Shown here one piece after another: positions 54,301-63,884 of a stretch of 64,000 bases of DNA. The stretch comes from Paraburkholderia azotifigens (GTDB lineage Bacteria; Pseudomonadota; Gammaproteobacteria; Burkholderiales; Burkholderiaceae). The position numbers and the translations under genes were made by a program. A model generated the notes under the pieces. That model searched no databases and was not told where the DNA came from. It saw nothing but the letters and a program-made list of their open reading frames with translations. The DNA lies in assembly GCF_007995085.1 (NCBI RefSeq), contig NZ_VOQS01000003.1, positions 1,426,001 to 1,490,000 of the forward strand, given 5' to 3'. The number at the start of each line of letters is the position of its first letter. The first letter of the stretch is position 1.

Positions 54301-55052
54301 AAGGGCGCTGGTTGAGCAAAGGCCGCATGGCCGGGCAGGGCATGACGGAGTTTCTGGTCGTCGCGCCGCTGCTGCTGTTCTTCGGCTTCGTAACGGCGCA
54401 GCTCGTGCTGCTGTATCAGGCGAAGTCGACGCTCGATGTCGCCGCGCTCGAAGCCGCACGGGAAGGGGCCGTCAATCACGGTTCGGTGCAGGCGATGCAG
54501 GCGGGGCTCGTGCGGGGACTCGCGCCGCTATATGCGCGCCGCGCCGATGCGGCGGGCGCGCAGGCAGCGCTGCTTGCCGGGCAACGCGCAGTATCCGGGG
54601 GATCGTCGATAAAGATCGTCAGCCCGACGCCTGCGATGTTGCGCGACTTTGCGCGTCCGCGCTTCTATCCCGACGAAGGCGTCGCGCACGACGAGATTCC
54701 CAACGACACGCTGATGTACCGCGACACGGCGCATGGCGCCGAATCGGATGTCAATGTGCAGGACGCGAATCTGCTGAAGCTGCGCGTGCGCTACTGCTTC
54801 GACCTCGTCGTGCCCGTGGCGAACAAGGTGCTGTATTACGCGGTCAATGTGATCGGCAACATCGCTGCCAATGGCGTGTTTGCGCGCGAGCCCGCAGATG
54901 CGAACGTCGATGCGTATGGCTCACCGAGACGACCGGACAGTTTGTGCAGGACGGCGCTCGCGGACGGACTGCGCAATGAGCGCTGGCCGGTTGCGCTGGA
55001 ATCGGAGGCGATCGTGCGGATGCAGTCGCCGTTTCGTGCGGCGATGCGCTGA
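54297..55052 (+). CDS. tadE: TadE-family pilus protein
   Basis: A 251-residue protein. The N-terminus Met-Ala-Gly-Gln-Gly-Met-Thr-Glu-Phe-Leu-Val-Val-Ala-Pro-Leu-Leu-Leu is a clear TadE pseudopilin leader (Gly/x-x-x-x-Glu-Phe) with the transmembrane segment, followed by Ala-Lys-Ser-Thr-Leu-Asp-Val-Ala-Ala-Leu-Glu-Ala-Ala-Arg typical of the family. The rest is periplasmic. I chose GTG 54297 because GGAGG at 54284-54288 lies eight bases upstream; ATG 54282 would add five residues. It overlaps DUF192 upstream and the transglycosylase gene by one base downstream. Confidence 0.85.
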   Translation: MKGRWLSKGRMAGQGMTEFLVVAPLLLFFGFVTAQLVLLYQAKSTLDVAALEAAREGAVNHGSVQAMQAGLVRGLAPLYARRADAAGAQAALLAGQRAVSGGSSIKIVSPTPAMLRDFARPRFYPDEGVAHDEIPNDTLMYRDTAHGAESDVNVQDANLLKLRVRYCFDLVVPVANKVLYYAVNVIGNIAANGVFAREPADANVDAYGSPRRPDSLCRTALADGLRNERWPVALESEAIVRMQSPFRAAMR

Positions 55053-55621
55053 TGCGCCGCTTGATGCTGGGGGCGGTGCTGGTGTGGGGCGTCGGCATGG
55101 GTGTCTGCGAAGCGAAAGCGGTGGAGATGCTGATCGGCGGATCGAACGAAGCCGATGCGAGCGATTCAGTAGATCAACCGCTCATCGTCGAATTCGGCGA
55201 ACCTCGTGGCGACGCGCATGGAGCGCGTTCGAAGGTGCTCGCATGGACACCGCTTGTCGAACGCGTCGCGCAGCGTGTCGGCGTCGATCATGCGCTGCTG
55301 ATGGCCGTCATCGATGTCGAGTCGGGCGGAAACCCGCTGGCCGTGTCGCTGAAGGGCGCGCGAGGCCTGATGCAGCTGATGCCGCAAACGGGCCTCTTGC
55401 AGGGCGCAAACGATCTGTTCGATCCTTACCAGAACGTCGTGGCAGGCGCGCATTTGCTCGATACGCTGCTCGCCACCTTCGGCGACGTGTCGCTGGCGCT
55501 TGCCGCGTATAACGCGGGCGAAGGGGCGGTTCGCAAGTATGGCGGCGCGATTCCGCCGTATGCGGAGACGCAGAAGTATGTGCGGAGGGTATTGGAGCGG
55601 GTCGCGGCTTATCGGCGCTGA
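55052..55621 (+). CDS. SLT-type lytic transglycosylase of the Tad locus
   Basis: A 189-residue exported protein. A signal peptide (1-21) is followed by a short linker and a lysozyme-like SLT domain (about 65-180) with Ala-Val-Ile-Asp-Val-Glu-Ser-Gly-Gly-Asn-Pro, where Glu is catalytic, then Gly-Ala-Arg-Gly-Leu-Met-Gln-Leu-Met-Pro and Ala-Tyr-Asn-Ala-Gly. Such enzymes cut glycan strands to make room for envelope machines. Its position as the last gene of the pilus operon, overlapping tadE (TGATG), implies a role in opening the wall for the pilus. A terminator follows. Confidence 0.92.
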   Translation: MRRLMLGAVLVWGVGMGVCEAKAVEMLIGGSNEADASDSVDQPLIVEFGEPRGDAHGARSKVLAWTPLVERVAQRVGVDHALLMAVIDVESGGNPLAVSLKGARGLMQLMPQTGLLQGANDLFDPYQNVVAGAHLLDTLLATFGDVSLALAAYNAGEGAVRKYGGAIPPYAETQKYVRRVLERVAAYRR

Positions 55622-55624
55622 ACG

Positions 55625-55650
55625 AAAAAAAAGCCCGGATAACCGGGCTT
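55625..55650. terminator. Bidirectional intrinsic terminator between the Tad locus and acnA
   Basis: AAGCCCGG (55631-55638) pairs with CCGGGCTT (55643-55650) across a 4-base loop. An eight-base A-run lies on the left (55625-55632), giving a strong U-run for the minus-strand acnA transcript. The plus-strand side has only TTCT, so it is weaker for the Tad operon. Confidence 0.88.
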
Positions 55651-55701
55651 CTAAAAGTCACTGCGTCCTCAACGAGAACGCAGCACCTGCAAAACGATGA
55701 C

Positions 55702-58419
55702 TTACGCCGCGAGCAGCGAGCGCAGCACGAACGGCAGGATACCGCCGTGCTTGTAGTAGTCGACTTCGATAGGCGTGTCGATACGCAGCAGAACCTGCAC
55801 GCGCTGCTCCGAACCGTCCTTGCGATGGATCACCAGCGTGACTTCCTGTTGCGGCTTGAAGTCGTCGCCGAGGCCTTCGACGTCGTATGTTTCTTCGCCC
55901 GTGATGTTCAGCGACTGGATGCTGTCCGAGCCCTGGAACTGCAGCGGGAGAACGCCCATGCCGACCAGGTTCGAACGGTGGATACGCTCGAAGCTGCGTG
56001 CGACCACGGCCTTCACGCCGAGCAGCTGCGTGCCCTTCGCCGCCCAGTCACGCGACGAGCCCGTACCGTACTCTTCTCCCGCGAAGATGACCGTCTGCGT
56101 GTCGGCGCCGATGTACTTCATCGCTGCGTCGTAGATCGGCATCTGTTCGCCGCTCGGCTGATGGATCGTCAGGCCGCCTTCGACGCGCGTGCCGTCCGCC
56201 TTTGCCGGGATCATCAGGTTCTTGATGCGGACGTTCGCGAACGTGCCGCGCATCATCACGTCGTGGTTGCCGCGGCGCGAGCCGTAGCTGTTGAAATCGG
56301 CCTTCTGCACGCCGTTTTCCTTCAACCACTTGCCTGCGGGCGAGTCTTCCTTGATCGAGCCAGCCGGGCTGATGTGGTCGGTCGTGACCGAGTCACCGAA
56401 GATGCCCAGTGCGCGCGCGCCCTTCACTGCGGCGATGCTCGAAGCCGGTTCCATCGAGAAGTCGCTGCCGAAGAACGGCGGCTCGGCGATGTACGTCGAC
56501 TTCGGCCAGTCGTAGACCTGGCCTTCTTCGCCTTCGATCTTGCTCCACAGATCGCCCTTCTTCGTGAGCTGCGAGTAGTTCGCGCGGAACGCGTCGGCGT
56601 CGAGTGCGAACTTGAGCAGCGCGTTGATTTCTTCGCTCGACGGCCAGATGTCGCCGAGGTAGATGTCCTTGCCGCCCTTGCCCTTGCCGACGGGTTCCGT
56701 CATCAGGTCGCGCGTGATGTTGCCCGCGATCGCGTAAGCGACGACCAGCGGCGGCGAAGCCAGGAAGTTCGCGCGGATGTTCGGGTGAATACGCGCTTCG
56801 AAGTTACGGTTGCCCGACAGCACGGCTGCCGCGACGATGTCGTTCTTCGTGATCGCTTCGTTCAGTTCCGGCGTCAGGTCGCCCGCGTTGCCGATACAGG
56901 TCGTGCAGCCGTATGCCGCCAGCGTGAAGCCGAGCTTGTCGAGGTACGGCAGCAGACCCGTCTTCGTCAGGTACTCGGTGACGATGCGCGAGCCGGGAGC
57001 CAGCGACGTCTTGATGTGCGGCGCGACTTCCAGACCGGCTTCGACGGCCTTCTTCGCGAGCAGGCCCGCTGCCAGCAGCACGCTCGGGTTCGACGTGTTC
57101 GTGCACGACGTGATCGCGGCGATCAGGATGTCGCCGTTCTTCACGTTGACGCCGTTGGTGGTCGTGTATTGCGTGTCGAGGTCGGCGGCCTTCTTCGCGA
57201 AGCCGTTTTCGTTGACGGGCTTCGAGAACAGATCCTGGAACGTCGACTTGACGTGGGTGATCTCGATGCGGTCTTGCGGACGCTTCGGACCGGCCAGCGA
57301 CGGCGCCACCGTGCCGAGATCCAGCGTGACGACCTTCGTGTAGTCGATGTCGCCGGCGTCGGGAATGCCGAACAGATCCTGCGCCTTGAAGTAGTTTTCG
57401 AAAGCGGAGATTTCGGCGTCCGTGCGGCCCGTGCCCTTGAAGTAGTCGATCGTCTTTTCGTCGACGGGGAAGAAGCCCATCGTCGCGCCGTATTCGGGCG
57501 CCATGTTGCCGATCGTCGCGCGGTCCGGCAGCGACAGCGAGCGCGTGCCTTCGCCGAAGAACTCGACGAACTTGCCGACAACCTTCTCTTTACGCAGCAG
57601 TTCGGTGATGGTCAGCACCAGGTCGGTCGCCGTCACGCCTTCGCGCAGCTTGCCCTTCAGGTGCACGCCGACGACGTCCGGCGTCAGGAAGTACACCGGC
57701 TGGCCGAGCATGCCTGCTTCCGCTTCGATGCCGCCCACGCCCCAGCCGACCACGCCGATGCCGTTGATCATCGTCGTGTGGCTGTCCGTGCCGACCAGCG
57801 TGTCCGGGTAATACACGGTGTCGCCGTCCTCAGCCTTCTTGTGCACGCCGCGTGCGAGGTATTCGAGGTTCACCTGGTGAACGATGCCGACGCCGGGCGG
57901 CACGACCTTGAACGTGTCGAACGCCTGCATGCCCCACTTCATGAACTGGTAGCGCTCGTTGTTGCGCTGGAATTCCAGCTTCATGTTCAGGTCCAGCGCG
58001 CCCTTTTCGCGGAAGTGGTCGATCTGCACCGAGTGATCGACGACGAGATCCACGGGAACCAGCGGCTCGATCGACTTCGGGTTCTTGCCCGAGCGCTGCG
58101 CGACGCCGCGCATGGCCGCGATGTCGGCGAGGAGCGGCACGCCCGTGAAGTCCTGCAGCACGACACGCGCCACGACGAACGGAATTTCATCGACGCGCGA
58201 TGCAGTCGGCTTCCAGTTCGCGAGCTGCTCGATGTGTTCTTCCGAGATCTTCTTGCCGTCGTAGTTGCGCAGCACCGATTCCAGCACGAGGCGGATCGAA
58301 ACGGGGAGACGGTCGATCTTCACGTTCAGTGCCTTGCCGAGCTGCGGCAGCGAATACAACTTGCCTTTGCCGGAACCGCTGTCGAATTCCTTGAGCGTTT
58401 TGTGGAGGTTGTGGGCCAT
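55702..58419 (-). CDS. acnA: Aconitate hydratase AcnA
   Basis: A 905-residue cytosolic iron-sulphur enzyme of the AcnA/IRP1 type. The three cluster Cys lie in Ile-Thr-Ser-Cys-Thr-Asn-Thr-Ser and Tyr-Gly-Cys-Thr-Thr-Cys-Ile-Gly. The C-terminal swivel domain has Gly-Ser-Arg-Arg-Gly-Asn-His and Gly-Ser-Ser-Arg-Asp-Trp-Ala. It interconverts citrate and isocitrate and, in cells with PrpD, rehydrates 2-methylaconitate to 2-methylisocitrate. It is the last gene of the prp cluster, where some relatives carry acnD and prpF instead. ATG 58419 is the family start. Confidence 0.97.
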   Translation of the reverse strand: MAHNLHKTLKEFDSGSGKGKLYSLPQLGKALNVKIDRLPVSIRLVLESVLRNYDGKKISEEHIEQLANWKPTASRVDEIPFVVARVVLQDFTGVPLLADIAAMRGVAQRSGKNPKSIEPLVPVDLVVDHSVQIDHFREKGALDLNMKLEFQRNNERYQFMKWGMQAFDTFKVVPPGVGIVHQVNLEYLARGVHKKAEDGDTVYYPDTLVGTDSHTTMINGIGVVGWGVGGIEAEAGMLGQPVYFLTPDVVGVHLKGKLREGVTATDLVLTITELLRKEKVVGKFVEFFGEGTRSLSLPDRATIGNMAPEYGATMGFFPVDEKTIDYFKGTGRTDAEISAFENYFKAQDLFGIPDAGDIDYTKVVTLDLGTVAPSLAGPKRPQDRIEITHVKSTFQDLFSKPVNENGFAKKAADLDTQYTTTNGVNVKNGDILIAAITSCTNTSNPSVLLAAGLLAKKAVEAGLEVAPHIKTSLAPGSRIVTEYLTKTGLLPYLDKLGFTLAAYGCTTCIGNAGDLTPELNEAITKNDIVAAAVLSGNRNFEARIHPNIRANFLASPPLVVAYAIAGNITRDLMTEPVGKGKGGKDIYLGDIWPSSEEINALLKFALDADAFRANYSQLTKKGDLWSKIEGEEGQVYDWPKSTYIAEPPFFGSDFSMEPASSIAAVKGARALGIFGDSVTTDHISPAGSIKEDSPAGKWLKENGVQKADFNSYGSRRGNHDVMMRGTFANVRIKNLMIPAKADGTRVEGGLTIHQPSGEQMPIYDAAMKYIGADTQTVIFAGEEYGTGSSRDWAAKGTQLLGVKAVVARSFERIHRSNLVGMGVLPLQFQGSDSIQSLNITGEETYDVEGLGDDFKPQQEVTLVIHRKDGSEQRVQVLLRIDTPIEVDYYKHGGILPFVLRSLLAA

Positions 58420-58467
58420 GATAATTTTCCTGGGGTTTTCGAGGAAATGACGTTTCTACGTTTCTAC

Positions 58468-59919
58468 TCAAATGACGTACAGATCGACGTATTCATTGAC
58501 CGGCATCGCTTCTAGCCTCGCCTGGTCGAGCGACACATCGAGAATTGCCTGTTGCTGCTTCGCCGGAAAGCGCCGCGCGAGGTTCGTTCTGAACTTCTCG
58601 ACCAGCAGCGGGATGCCTTCGGCGCGACGACGCTTGTGACCGATCGGATATTCGACCACCACTTCGTCGAACTTCGATCCGTCGGCGAACTCGATTGTCA
58701 GCGCATTTGCAATCGAGCGCTTGTCCGGGTCGTGATAATCCTTCGTAAAGCGCGGGTCTTCGACGCAGCGCATCTTCGCGCGCAACGCGTCGATGCGCGG
58801 ATCGCGCGCAATCCCGTCTTCGTAGTCCGCCGCGGTGAGGCGCCCGAAAATCAGCGGCACGGCGATCATGTACTGGATGCAGTGATCGCGGTCGGCCGGA
58901 TTGTTCAGCGGGCCTTTTTTATCGATGATGCGGATGGCCGCCTCGTGCGTGCGGATCGTGATCTTCGCGATATCTTCGATACGCTTGCCGCTCGCGCGCA
59001 GCTGCTCGTGCAGCGTCATCGCCGCTTCGGCAGCCGTCTGCGCGTGGAATTCGGCGGGGAACGAGATCTTGAAGAGCACGTTCTCCATCACGTACGAACC
59101 GTACGGGCGCTGGAAGCTGAACGGCTGTCCTTTGAACAGCACGTCGTAGAAGCCCCACGTCTTCGCCGTCAGCACGGACGGGTAGCCCATTTCGCCCGTC
59201 TTTGCGATCAGCGCGAGACGTACCGCGCGTGAGGTGGCGTCGCCTGCTGCCCAGGACTTGCGCGAGCCCGTGTTCGGCGCATGGCGGTAGGTGCGCAGCG
59301 CATGTCCGTCGACAAACGCCTGCGAGACTGCGTTGATCAGCTCATCGCGCGTCAGGCCCAGCAACTGGCCGACCACGGCCGTCGAAGCGAGCTTCACGAG
59401 CAGCACATGGTCGAGGCCGACCTTGTTGAACGAGTTTTCGAGCGCGATGCAGCCCTGAATTTCGTGCGCCTTGATCATGCCGATCAGGACGTCTTTCATG
59501 ACCAGCGGCTTTTTGCCGTTGGCGATGGCGGTGCGCGAGAGCCAGTCGGCCGTCGCCAGAATGCCGCCGAGATTGTCCGACGGATGGCCCCATTCGGCTG
59601 CGAGCCAGGTGTCGTTGAAGTCGAGCCAGCGGATCATCGCGCCGATGTTGAACGCGGCTTGCACGGGATCCAGCTGGAACGACGTGCCCGGCACCTTGGC
59701 GCCGTTCGGGACGATCGTGCCGGGCACGACGGGCCCCATCAGCTTGGTGCAGGCAGGGTAAGACAGGGCCTCGAGTCCGCAGCCGAGCGTATCGATCAGG
59801 CAGTTACGCGCCGTCTCCAGCGCGAGATCGCTCTCGAGCCTGTGATTCAGCACGTAGTCGACGATATCGACCAGTGCTGTGTCCGGATCGGGCCGGACAT
59901 TGGAGATCGGTGCGGACAT
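58468..59919 (-). CDS. prpD: 2-methylcitrate dehydratase PrpD
   Basis: A 483-residue MmgE/PrpD family enzyme that dehydrates 2-methylcitrate to 2-methylaconitate. The large helical domain has Asp-Thr-Leu-Gly-Cys-Gly and Trp-Leu-Asp-Phe-Asn-Asp-Thr-Trp, and the small domain has the Asp-Arg-Asp-His-Cys-Ile-Gln-Tyr segment, all as in known PrpD. It lacks any iron-sulphur motif, as expected. It lies 48 bases upstream of acnA and 24 bases downstream of the lysozyme-inhibitor-like gene. ATG 59919 starts Met-Ser-Ala-Pro-Ile-Ser-Asn-Val-Arg. Confidence 0.96.
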   Translation of the reverse strand: MSAPISNVRPDPDTALVDIVDYVLNHRLESDLALETARNCLIDTLGCGLEALSYPACTKLMGPVVPGTIVPNGAKVPGTSFQLDPVQAAFNIGAMIRWLDFNDTWLAAEWGHPSDNLGGILATADWLSRTAIANGKKPLVMKDVLIGMIKAHEIQGCIALENSFNKVGLDHVLLVKLASTAVVGQLLGLTRDELINAVSQAFVDGHALRTYRHAPNTGSRKSWAAGDATSRAVRLALIAKTGEMGYPSVLTAKTWGFYDVLFKGQPFSFQRPYGSYVMENVLFKISFPAEFHAQTAAEAAMTLHEQLRASGKRIEDIAKITIRTHEAAIRIIDKKGPLNNPADRDHCIQYMIAVPLIFGRLTAADYEDGIARDPRIDALRAKMRCVEDPRFTKDYHDPDKRSIANALTIEFADGSKFDEVVVEYPIGHKRRRAEGIPLLVEKFRTNLARRFPAKQQQAILDVSLDQARLEAMPVNEYVDLYVI

Positions 59920-59943
59920 CGAGGTTGTCCTGTCAGGCTCGCT

Positions 59944-60429
59944 TTACTGAGCCTTGTTGATGGCGTTCGACTGCGTCGGCGCCGGTGCGCCTCCCGTCAT
60001 GGCAGCCGTCTTGCATTCGTCGGCCAGACGCGAGCTGTCCTTGTCCGAGAACAGCATGGCCTTGGTCGGGATCACGACGAGATCCATGCCGCTGGCTGCG
60101 TCGTGGAAACGGTCTGCGCCCGTCGTCGTGGCTTCACGCGGCAGGTTGTAGTTCTTGTTGCCCCAGTGGACGGTGACGATCTGGTCGCGCTTCATGTCGC
60201 CCTTCATATCGAACGACAGGCCTTCGTTGCACGACCACTTTTCTGCGCCTTCCGGAATCGGATCGACCTTGGCTTCCTTGGCCGGATTCGGTTTGCGTTT
60301 GATCAGACGCTTGGGTTGCGGCGCCTTCGGCTTGGCGTGCGTCGTGGTTTGTGCGAACGCGCTGGGCGCCGTCACCAGCAGCGTCGAAGACAGAGCGCCA
60401 ATAACGGTAGCGATCAGCAGTTTTTTCAT
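59944..60429 (-). CDS. Periplasmic protein resembling MliC/PliC lysozyme inhibitors
   Basis: A 161-residue exported protein with a clear signal peptide (1-26, Ser-Ala-Phe-Ala), a Lys/Pro-rich basic linker (31-58) and a compact C-terminal domain. That domain has Trp-Ser-Cys67-Asn-Glu-Gly, Val-His-Trp-Gly-Asn-Lys-Asn-Tyr-Asn-Leu-Pro, Thr-Thr-Thr-Gly-Ala-Asp-Arg-Phe and a late Cys139, which matches the layout of MliC-type inhibitors (Cys-Asn/Asp-x-Gly, Leu-Pro, Ser-Gly-Ala-x-Tyr, Cys). The inhibitory Ser of the SGxxY motif is Thr here, so inhibition is uncertain. It sits in the middle of the prp cluster, an odd place for an envelope protein. Confidence 0.65.
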   Translation of the reverse strand: MKKLLIATVIGALSSTLLVTAPSAFAQTTTHAKPKAPQPKRLIKRKPNPAKEAKVDPIPEGAEKWSCNEGLSFDMKGDMKRDQIVTVHWGNKNYNLPREATTTGADRFHDAASGMDLVVIPTKAMLFSDKDSSRLADECKTAAMTGGAPAPTQSNAINKAQ

Positions 60430-60471
60430 GAGATGGAACCTTTCTATCTAATTTCAAAAATATAACAGTGC

Positions 60472-60493
60472 GCGGTTGCGAAATTGCAACCGC
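60472..60493. other. Hairpin between prpC and the lysozyme-inhibitor-like gene
   Basis: GCGGTTGC (60472-60479) pairs with GCAACCGC (60486-60493) across a six-base loop. On the minus strand a short T-rich stretch follows 11 bases later, too far for a typical terminator. It could attenuate prpC transcription or stabilise the prpC mRNA end. Confidence 0.6.
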
Positions 60494-60531
60494 CGGGGTA
60501 CTGCACGCGCCCCGAGAGCGCACAGCGGACG

Positions 60532-61707
60532 CTATTTTCTCCTATTTAGCGCCACGAACTTCAAATTCTCCGGTCCCGTGTAATTCGCGCTCGGCCGGAT
60601 GATCTTGTTGTCGATGCGTTGCTCGATGATGTGCGCGGCCCAGCCCGAGGTGCGCGAGATCACGAACAGCGGCGTAAACATGGCCGTCGGCACGCCCATC
60701 ATGTGGTACGACACGGCGCTGAACCAGTCCAGGTTCGGGAACATCTTCTTGACGTCGTCCATCACGCTTTCGAGCCGCTCGGCGATGTCGAACAGCTTCA
60801 TGTTCGACTGCTCTTTCGACAGTTTCTTCGCAACTTCCTTGATGACCTTGTTGCGCGGATCGGAGATCGTGTAGACGGGGTGGCCGAAGCCGATCACCAC
60901 TTCCTTGTTTTCCACGCGGCGGCGGATGTCGGCTTCCGCTTCGTCGGGCGTCTGGTAGCGCGACTGGATTTCGAACGCGACTTCGTTCGCGCCGCCGTGC
61001 TTCGGCCCGCGCAGCGCGCCGATCGCGCCCGTGATGGCCGAATACATGTCGGAACCCGTGCCCGCGATCACGCGGCCCGTGAAGGTCGATGCATTGAATT
61101 CGTGCTCCGCATACAGGTTGAGCGACACGTGCATCGCATCGACCCACGATTTCGGCGGCTCGACGCCATGCAGCAGATGCAGGAAGTGGCCGCCGATCGA
61201 GTCGTCGTCGGTTTCGACTTCGATGCGTTTGCCGTTGTGCGAGTAGTGATACCAGTACAGCAGCATCGAGCCGAGCGACGCCATCAGCTTGTCGGCGATA
61301 TCGCGAGCGCCCGGCAGGTTGTGATCGTCTTTCTCCGGCAGCACCGTGCCCAGCACGGACACGCCCGTGCGCATCACGTCCATCGGATGCGCGGCGGCAG
61401 GAATCCATTCGAGCGCCGCCTTCACGTTGGCAGGCAGCCCGCGCAGCGCTTTCAGCTTCGTCTTGTAAGCGGCCAGTTCGGCGGCGTTCGGCAGCTTGCC
61501 GTGCACGAGCAGATACGCGACTTCCTCGAATTCGCAGGCGCCTGCGATATCGAGAATGTCGTAGCCGCGGTAGTGCAGGTCGTTGCCCGTCTTGCCGACC
61601 GTGCACAGGGCGGTGTTGCCCGCCGTCACGCCCGACAGGGCCACGGACTTCTTAGGCTTGAAGCCGCTTGTCGTTTCCGGTGCAGCCGCTTGCGTCGTAT
61701 CGCTCAT
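60532..61707 (-). CDS. prpC: 2-methylcitrate synthase PrpC
   Basis: A 391-residue citrate-synthase-family enzyme that condenses propionyl-CoA with oxaloacetate. The catalytic region is intact: [25 protein letters not shown] and Gly-Phe-Gly-His-Pro-Val-Tyr. The short length and absence of the N-terminal regulatory domain of GltA mark it as PrpC type. I chose ATG 61707, which has AAGGAG nine bases upstream; GTG 61713 is too close to that site. It lies 26 bases after prpB. Confidence 0.95.
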   Translation of the reverse strand: MSDTTQAAAPETTSGFKPKKSVALSGVTAGNTALCTVGKTGNDLHYRGYDILDIAGACEFEEVAYLLVHGKLPNAAELAAYKTKLKALRGLPANVKAALEWIPAAAHPMDVMRTGVSVLGTVLPEKDDHNLPGARDIADKLMASLGSMLLYWYHYSHNGKRIEVETDDDSIGGHFLHLLHGVEPPKSWVDAMHVSLNLYAEHEFNASTFTGRVIAGTGSDMYSAITGAIGALRGPKHGGANEVAFEIQSRYQTPDEAEADIRRRVENKEVVIGFGHPVYTISDPRNKVIKEVAKKLSKEQSNMKLFDIAERLESVMDDVKKMFPNLDWFSAVSYHMMGVPTAMFTPLFVISRTSGWAAHIIEQRIDNKIIRPSANYTGPENLKFVALNRRK

Positions 61708-61733
61708 TCCCACCGTCTCCTTGTATGTGCCGC

Positions 61734-62645
61734 TTATTTATCCTGTTCGTTGCTTTTCGTGCTCTGGCTGAACAGCGCGTCGAGCTTCTGCTCGTACGCG
61801 TGATAGCCGATGCGATCGTACAGTTCTTCGCGCGTCTGCATCGTGTCGACGATACCTTTTTGCGTACCGTCGCGGCGGATCGCCGTGTAAACGTTTTCGG
61901 CGGCCTTGTTCATCGCGCGGAACGCCGACAGCGGATACAGCACCAGCGAAACATCCGCACCGCGCAGCTCTTCGACCGTGAACAGCGGCGTCGCACCGAA
62001 TTCGGTGATATTCGCGAGCACGGGCACCTTCACGGCCTGCGCGAATTGCCGGTACATCGGCAGTTCCGTCATCGCTTCGGGGAAGATCATGTCGGCGCCC
62101 GCTTCGACGCAGGCCATCGCGCGGTCGATCGCCGATTGCAGGCCTTCGACGGCGAGCGCGTCCGTGCGCGCCATGATGACGAAGTCGGGATCGGTGCGTG
62201 CGTCGACGGCTGCCTTGATGCGGTCGACCATCTCGCCCTGCGACACGATCGCCTTGCCCGGCCGATGCCCGCAGCGTTTCGCGCCGACCTGGTCTTCGAT
62301 ATGCATTGCGCCCGCGCCGGCCTTGGTGAGGGCCTTGACGGTGCGCGCGATGTTGAACGCCGACGGGCCGAAACCCGTGTCGACGTCGACCAGCAGCGGC
62401 AGGTCGCAGACGTCGGTGATGCGGCGCACGTCGGTCAGCACGTCGTCGAGCGTCGAGATGCCCAGATCGGGCAAGCCGAGCGAGCCCGCCGCGACGCCGC
62501 CGCCCGACACGTAGATCGCCTTGAAGCCTGCGCGTTGCGCGAGCAGCGCGTGATTCGCGTTGATTGCGCCGACTACCTGCAACGGCTTCTCGGCGGCGAC
62601 GGCTGCGCGGAAGGCCGCGCCCGCGGACGTGTGTGCTGTGCTCAT
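61734..62645 (-). CDS. prpB: 2-methylisocitrate lyase PrpB
   Basis: A 303-residue isocitrate-lyase-superfamily enzyme that cleaves 2-methylisocitrate to pyruvate and succinate. The hallmark Lys-Arg-Cys-Gly-His motif carries the catalytic Cys; Asp-Val-Asp-Thr-Gly-Phe-Gly binds the metal; Ile-Glu-Asp-Gln precedes the active loop. Start ATG 62645 overlaps the stop of the upstream CoA-ester lyase gene (ATGA), so both are co-translated. It is the second gene of the propionate operon in this window. Confidence 0.96.
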   Translation of the reverse strand: MSTAHTSAGAAFRAAVAAEKPLQVVGAINANHALLAQRAGFKAIYVSGGGVAAGSLGLPDLGISTLDDVLTDVRRITDVCDLPLLVDVDTGFGPSAFNIARTVKALTKAGAGAMHIEDQVGAKRCGHRPGKAIVSQGEMVDRIKAAVDARTDPDFVIMARTDALAVEGLQSAIDRAMACVEAGADMIFPEAMTELPMYRQFAQAVKVPVLANITEFGATPLFTVEELRGADVSLVLYPLSAFRAMNKAAENVYTAIRRDGTQKGIVDTMQTREELYDRIGYHAYEQKLDALFSQSTKSNEQDK

Positions 62646-63664
62646 GATGTGGATTCTCCCGTTGCGTTCGCGTCGTTCGGACCGAACAGCGGCGCGGCTT
62701 CGGCGGGCACGCTGCGGCCCGTCGAGCGGGCGCGGCGCAACACCGACCAGTAATAGCGGTAGCTCGCGCGATCGTGCAGCGTGTCTTTGTGACGCGTCGG
62801 ACCCCATTGCGCGGACTGCGCGGCGAGCAGGATTTCAGTCGCGGTCGCGATCTCGTCGTCGCGCGGCGCGAAGGCCGATACGATCGCCGGAATCTGCGCC
62901 GGGTGAATGCTCCACATGCGCGTGTAGCCGAACTCGTTGCGCGCGCGCAGCGCGTCGTTCGCCACCACGTTCATGTCGCGCACTTCCGTCGACACGTTGT
63001 GCGACGGCACCTTGCCATGCGCGTGGCAGGCGGCCGAAATCTCGAGCTTCGCGCGCCGCACGAGCGGATGATCGAACTGGCCGGGCGAGCGCATGGCCGT
63101 GTCGGGAATCGCGCCGTCGTGCGCGGAGACGAAGTCCATCAGGCCGAAGCTCAGCGACTCGACGGCGGGCAGCGCGGCGAGATCGAACACGCGCGTCAAC
63201 GCGCCATGCGTTTCGACGAGCAGTTGAACGGGAACGGGCTTCGCGATGCCGAACTCACGGCGCGTCGCCTCGATGAACGCGCACATTTCGGCGGCATCGG
63301 GCACGTTGCGCACTTTCGGCAGCATGATGAACGCGGGCGCGCGCTTCGCGGCGCGCAGGATGAGGCGCACGTCGTCGCGCCAGTGCGCATGGTTGAAGTC
63401 GTGAATCCGCACGCCGACGCGGCCGAAGCGGTCGTGCTCGCTGCCGAGCAGCGACGCGACGAGTTCGGCGTGCTCCGCCTCGCGGCCCACTTGCGCGCCG
63501 TCTTCGCAATCCAGCGTGATGTCGAAGACAGGCCCGAGCTCCTGTTGCAGGGCGAGCGATTTGAGCATCAGCTTCTCGCTGCCCGCGTAATGGTCGCAGG
63601 CAGGCAGCACGGTCGGCGGCGCTTCGCCGTCAAACAGGACTTCGGCGGGAGTCAATGCACGCAT
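62642..63664 (-). CDS. HpcH/HpaI aldolase / CitE-like CoA-ester lyase
   Basis: A 340-residue TIM-barrel protein of the HpcH/HpaI/citrate-lyase-beta family. [11 protein letters not shown] carries metal-binding acidic residues, Leu-Pro-Lys-Val-Arg is the substrate-binding strand, Leu-Leu-Val-Glu-Thr-His-Gly-Ala the second metal ligand, and [10 protein letters not shown] the C-terminal signature. Family members include malyl-CoA, citramalyl-CoA and beta-methylmalyl-CoA lyases. Being translationally coupled to prpB, it likely acts on an acyl-CoA related to propionate or pyruvate metabolism, but the substrate is open. It appears to be the first gene of the operon. Confidence 0.88.
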   Translation of the reverse strand: MRALTPAEVLFDGEAPPTVLPACDHYAGSEKLMLKSLALQQELGPVFDITLDCEDGAQVGREAEHAELVASLLGSEHDRFGRVGVRIHDFNHAHWRDDVRLILRAAKRAPAFIMLPKVRNVPDAAEMCAFIEATRREFGIAKPVPVQLLVETHGALTRVFDLAALPAVESLSFGLMDFVSAHDGAIPDTAMRSPGQFDHPLVRRAKLEISAACHAHGKVPSHNVSTEVRDMNVVANDALRARNEFGYTRMWSIHPAQIPAIVSAFAPRDDEIATATEILLAAQSAQWGPTRHKDTLHDRASYRYYWSVLRRARSTGRSVPAEAAPLFGPNDANATGESTS

Positions 63665-63828
63665 TCTCGGCGTCTGGGGCGTGGGTACTGTCTGGTAATT
63701 CCGATTCGGGCGCGTTCTGGTGCTTCCTGGCTGCGACGTGTCGCAGATCGAATCAAAACGCGCTCGGATCAGCGGTGAACAGCTGTATGCGGCTTGTCGC
63801 GCAAGCCGTCATGCAGGCTGTCAAACGC

Positions 63829-63870
63829 AAAAAACCGGAACCCGTCGCATGGCAACGGAGTCCCGGTCTC
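63829..63870 (-). terminator. Intrinsic terminator of mdh
   Basis: On the minus strand ACCGGGACTCCGT and ACGGGTTCCGGT-like arms (63867-63835) can fold into an imperfect long stem, directly followed by six T residues (the A-run 63829-63834). It lies just past the mdh stop codon and before the prp operon. Confidence 0.7.
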
Positions 63871-63884
63871 TCTGCATCCGGCGC

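Noticed and set aside
55747..58515. 922-residue plus-strand open frame opposite acnA
   Set aside because: Antisense shadow; acnA on the minus strand has all cluster Cys and full family length.
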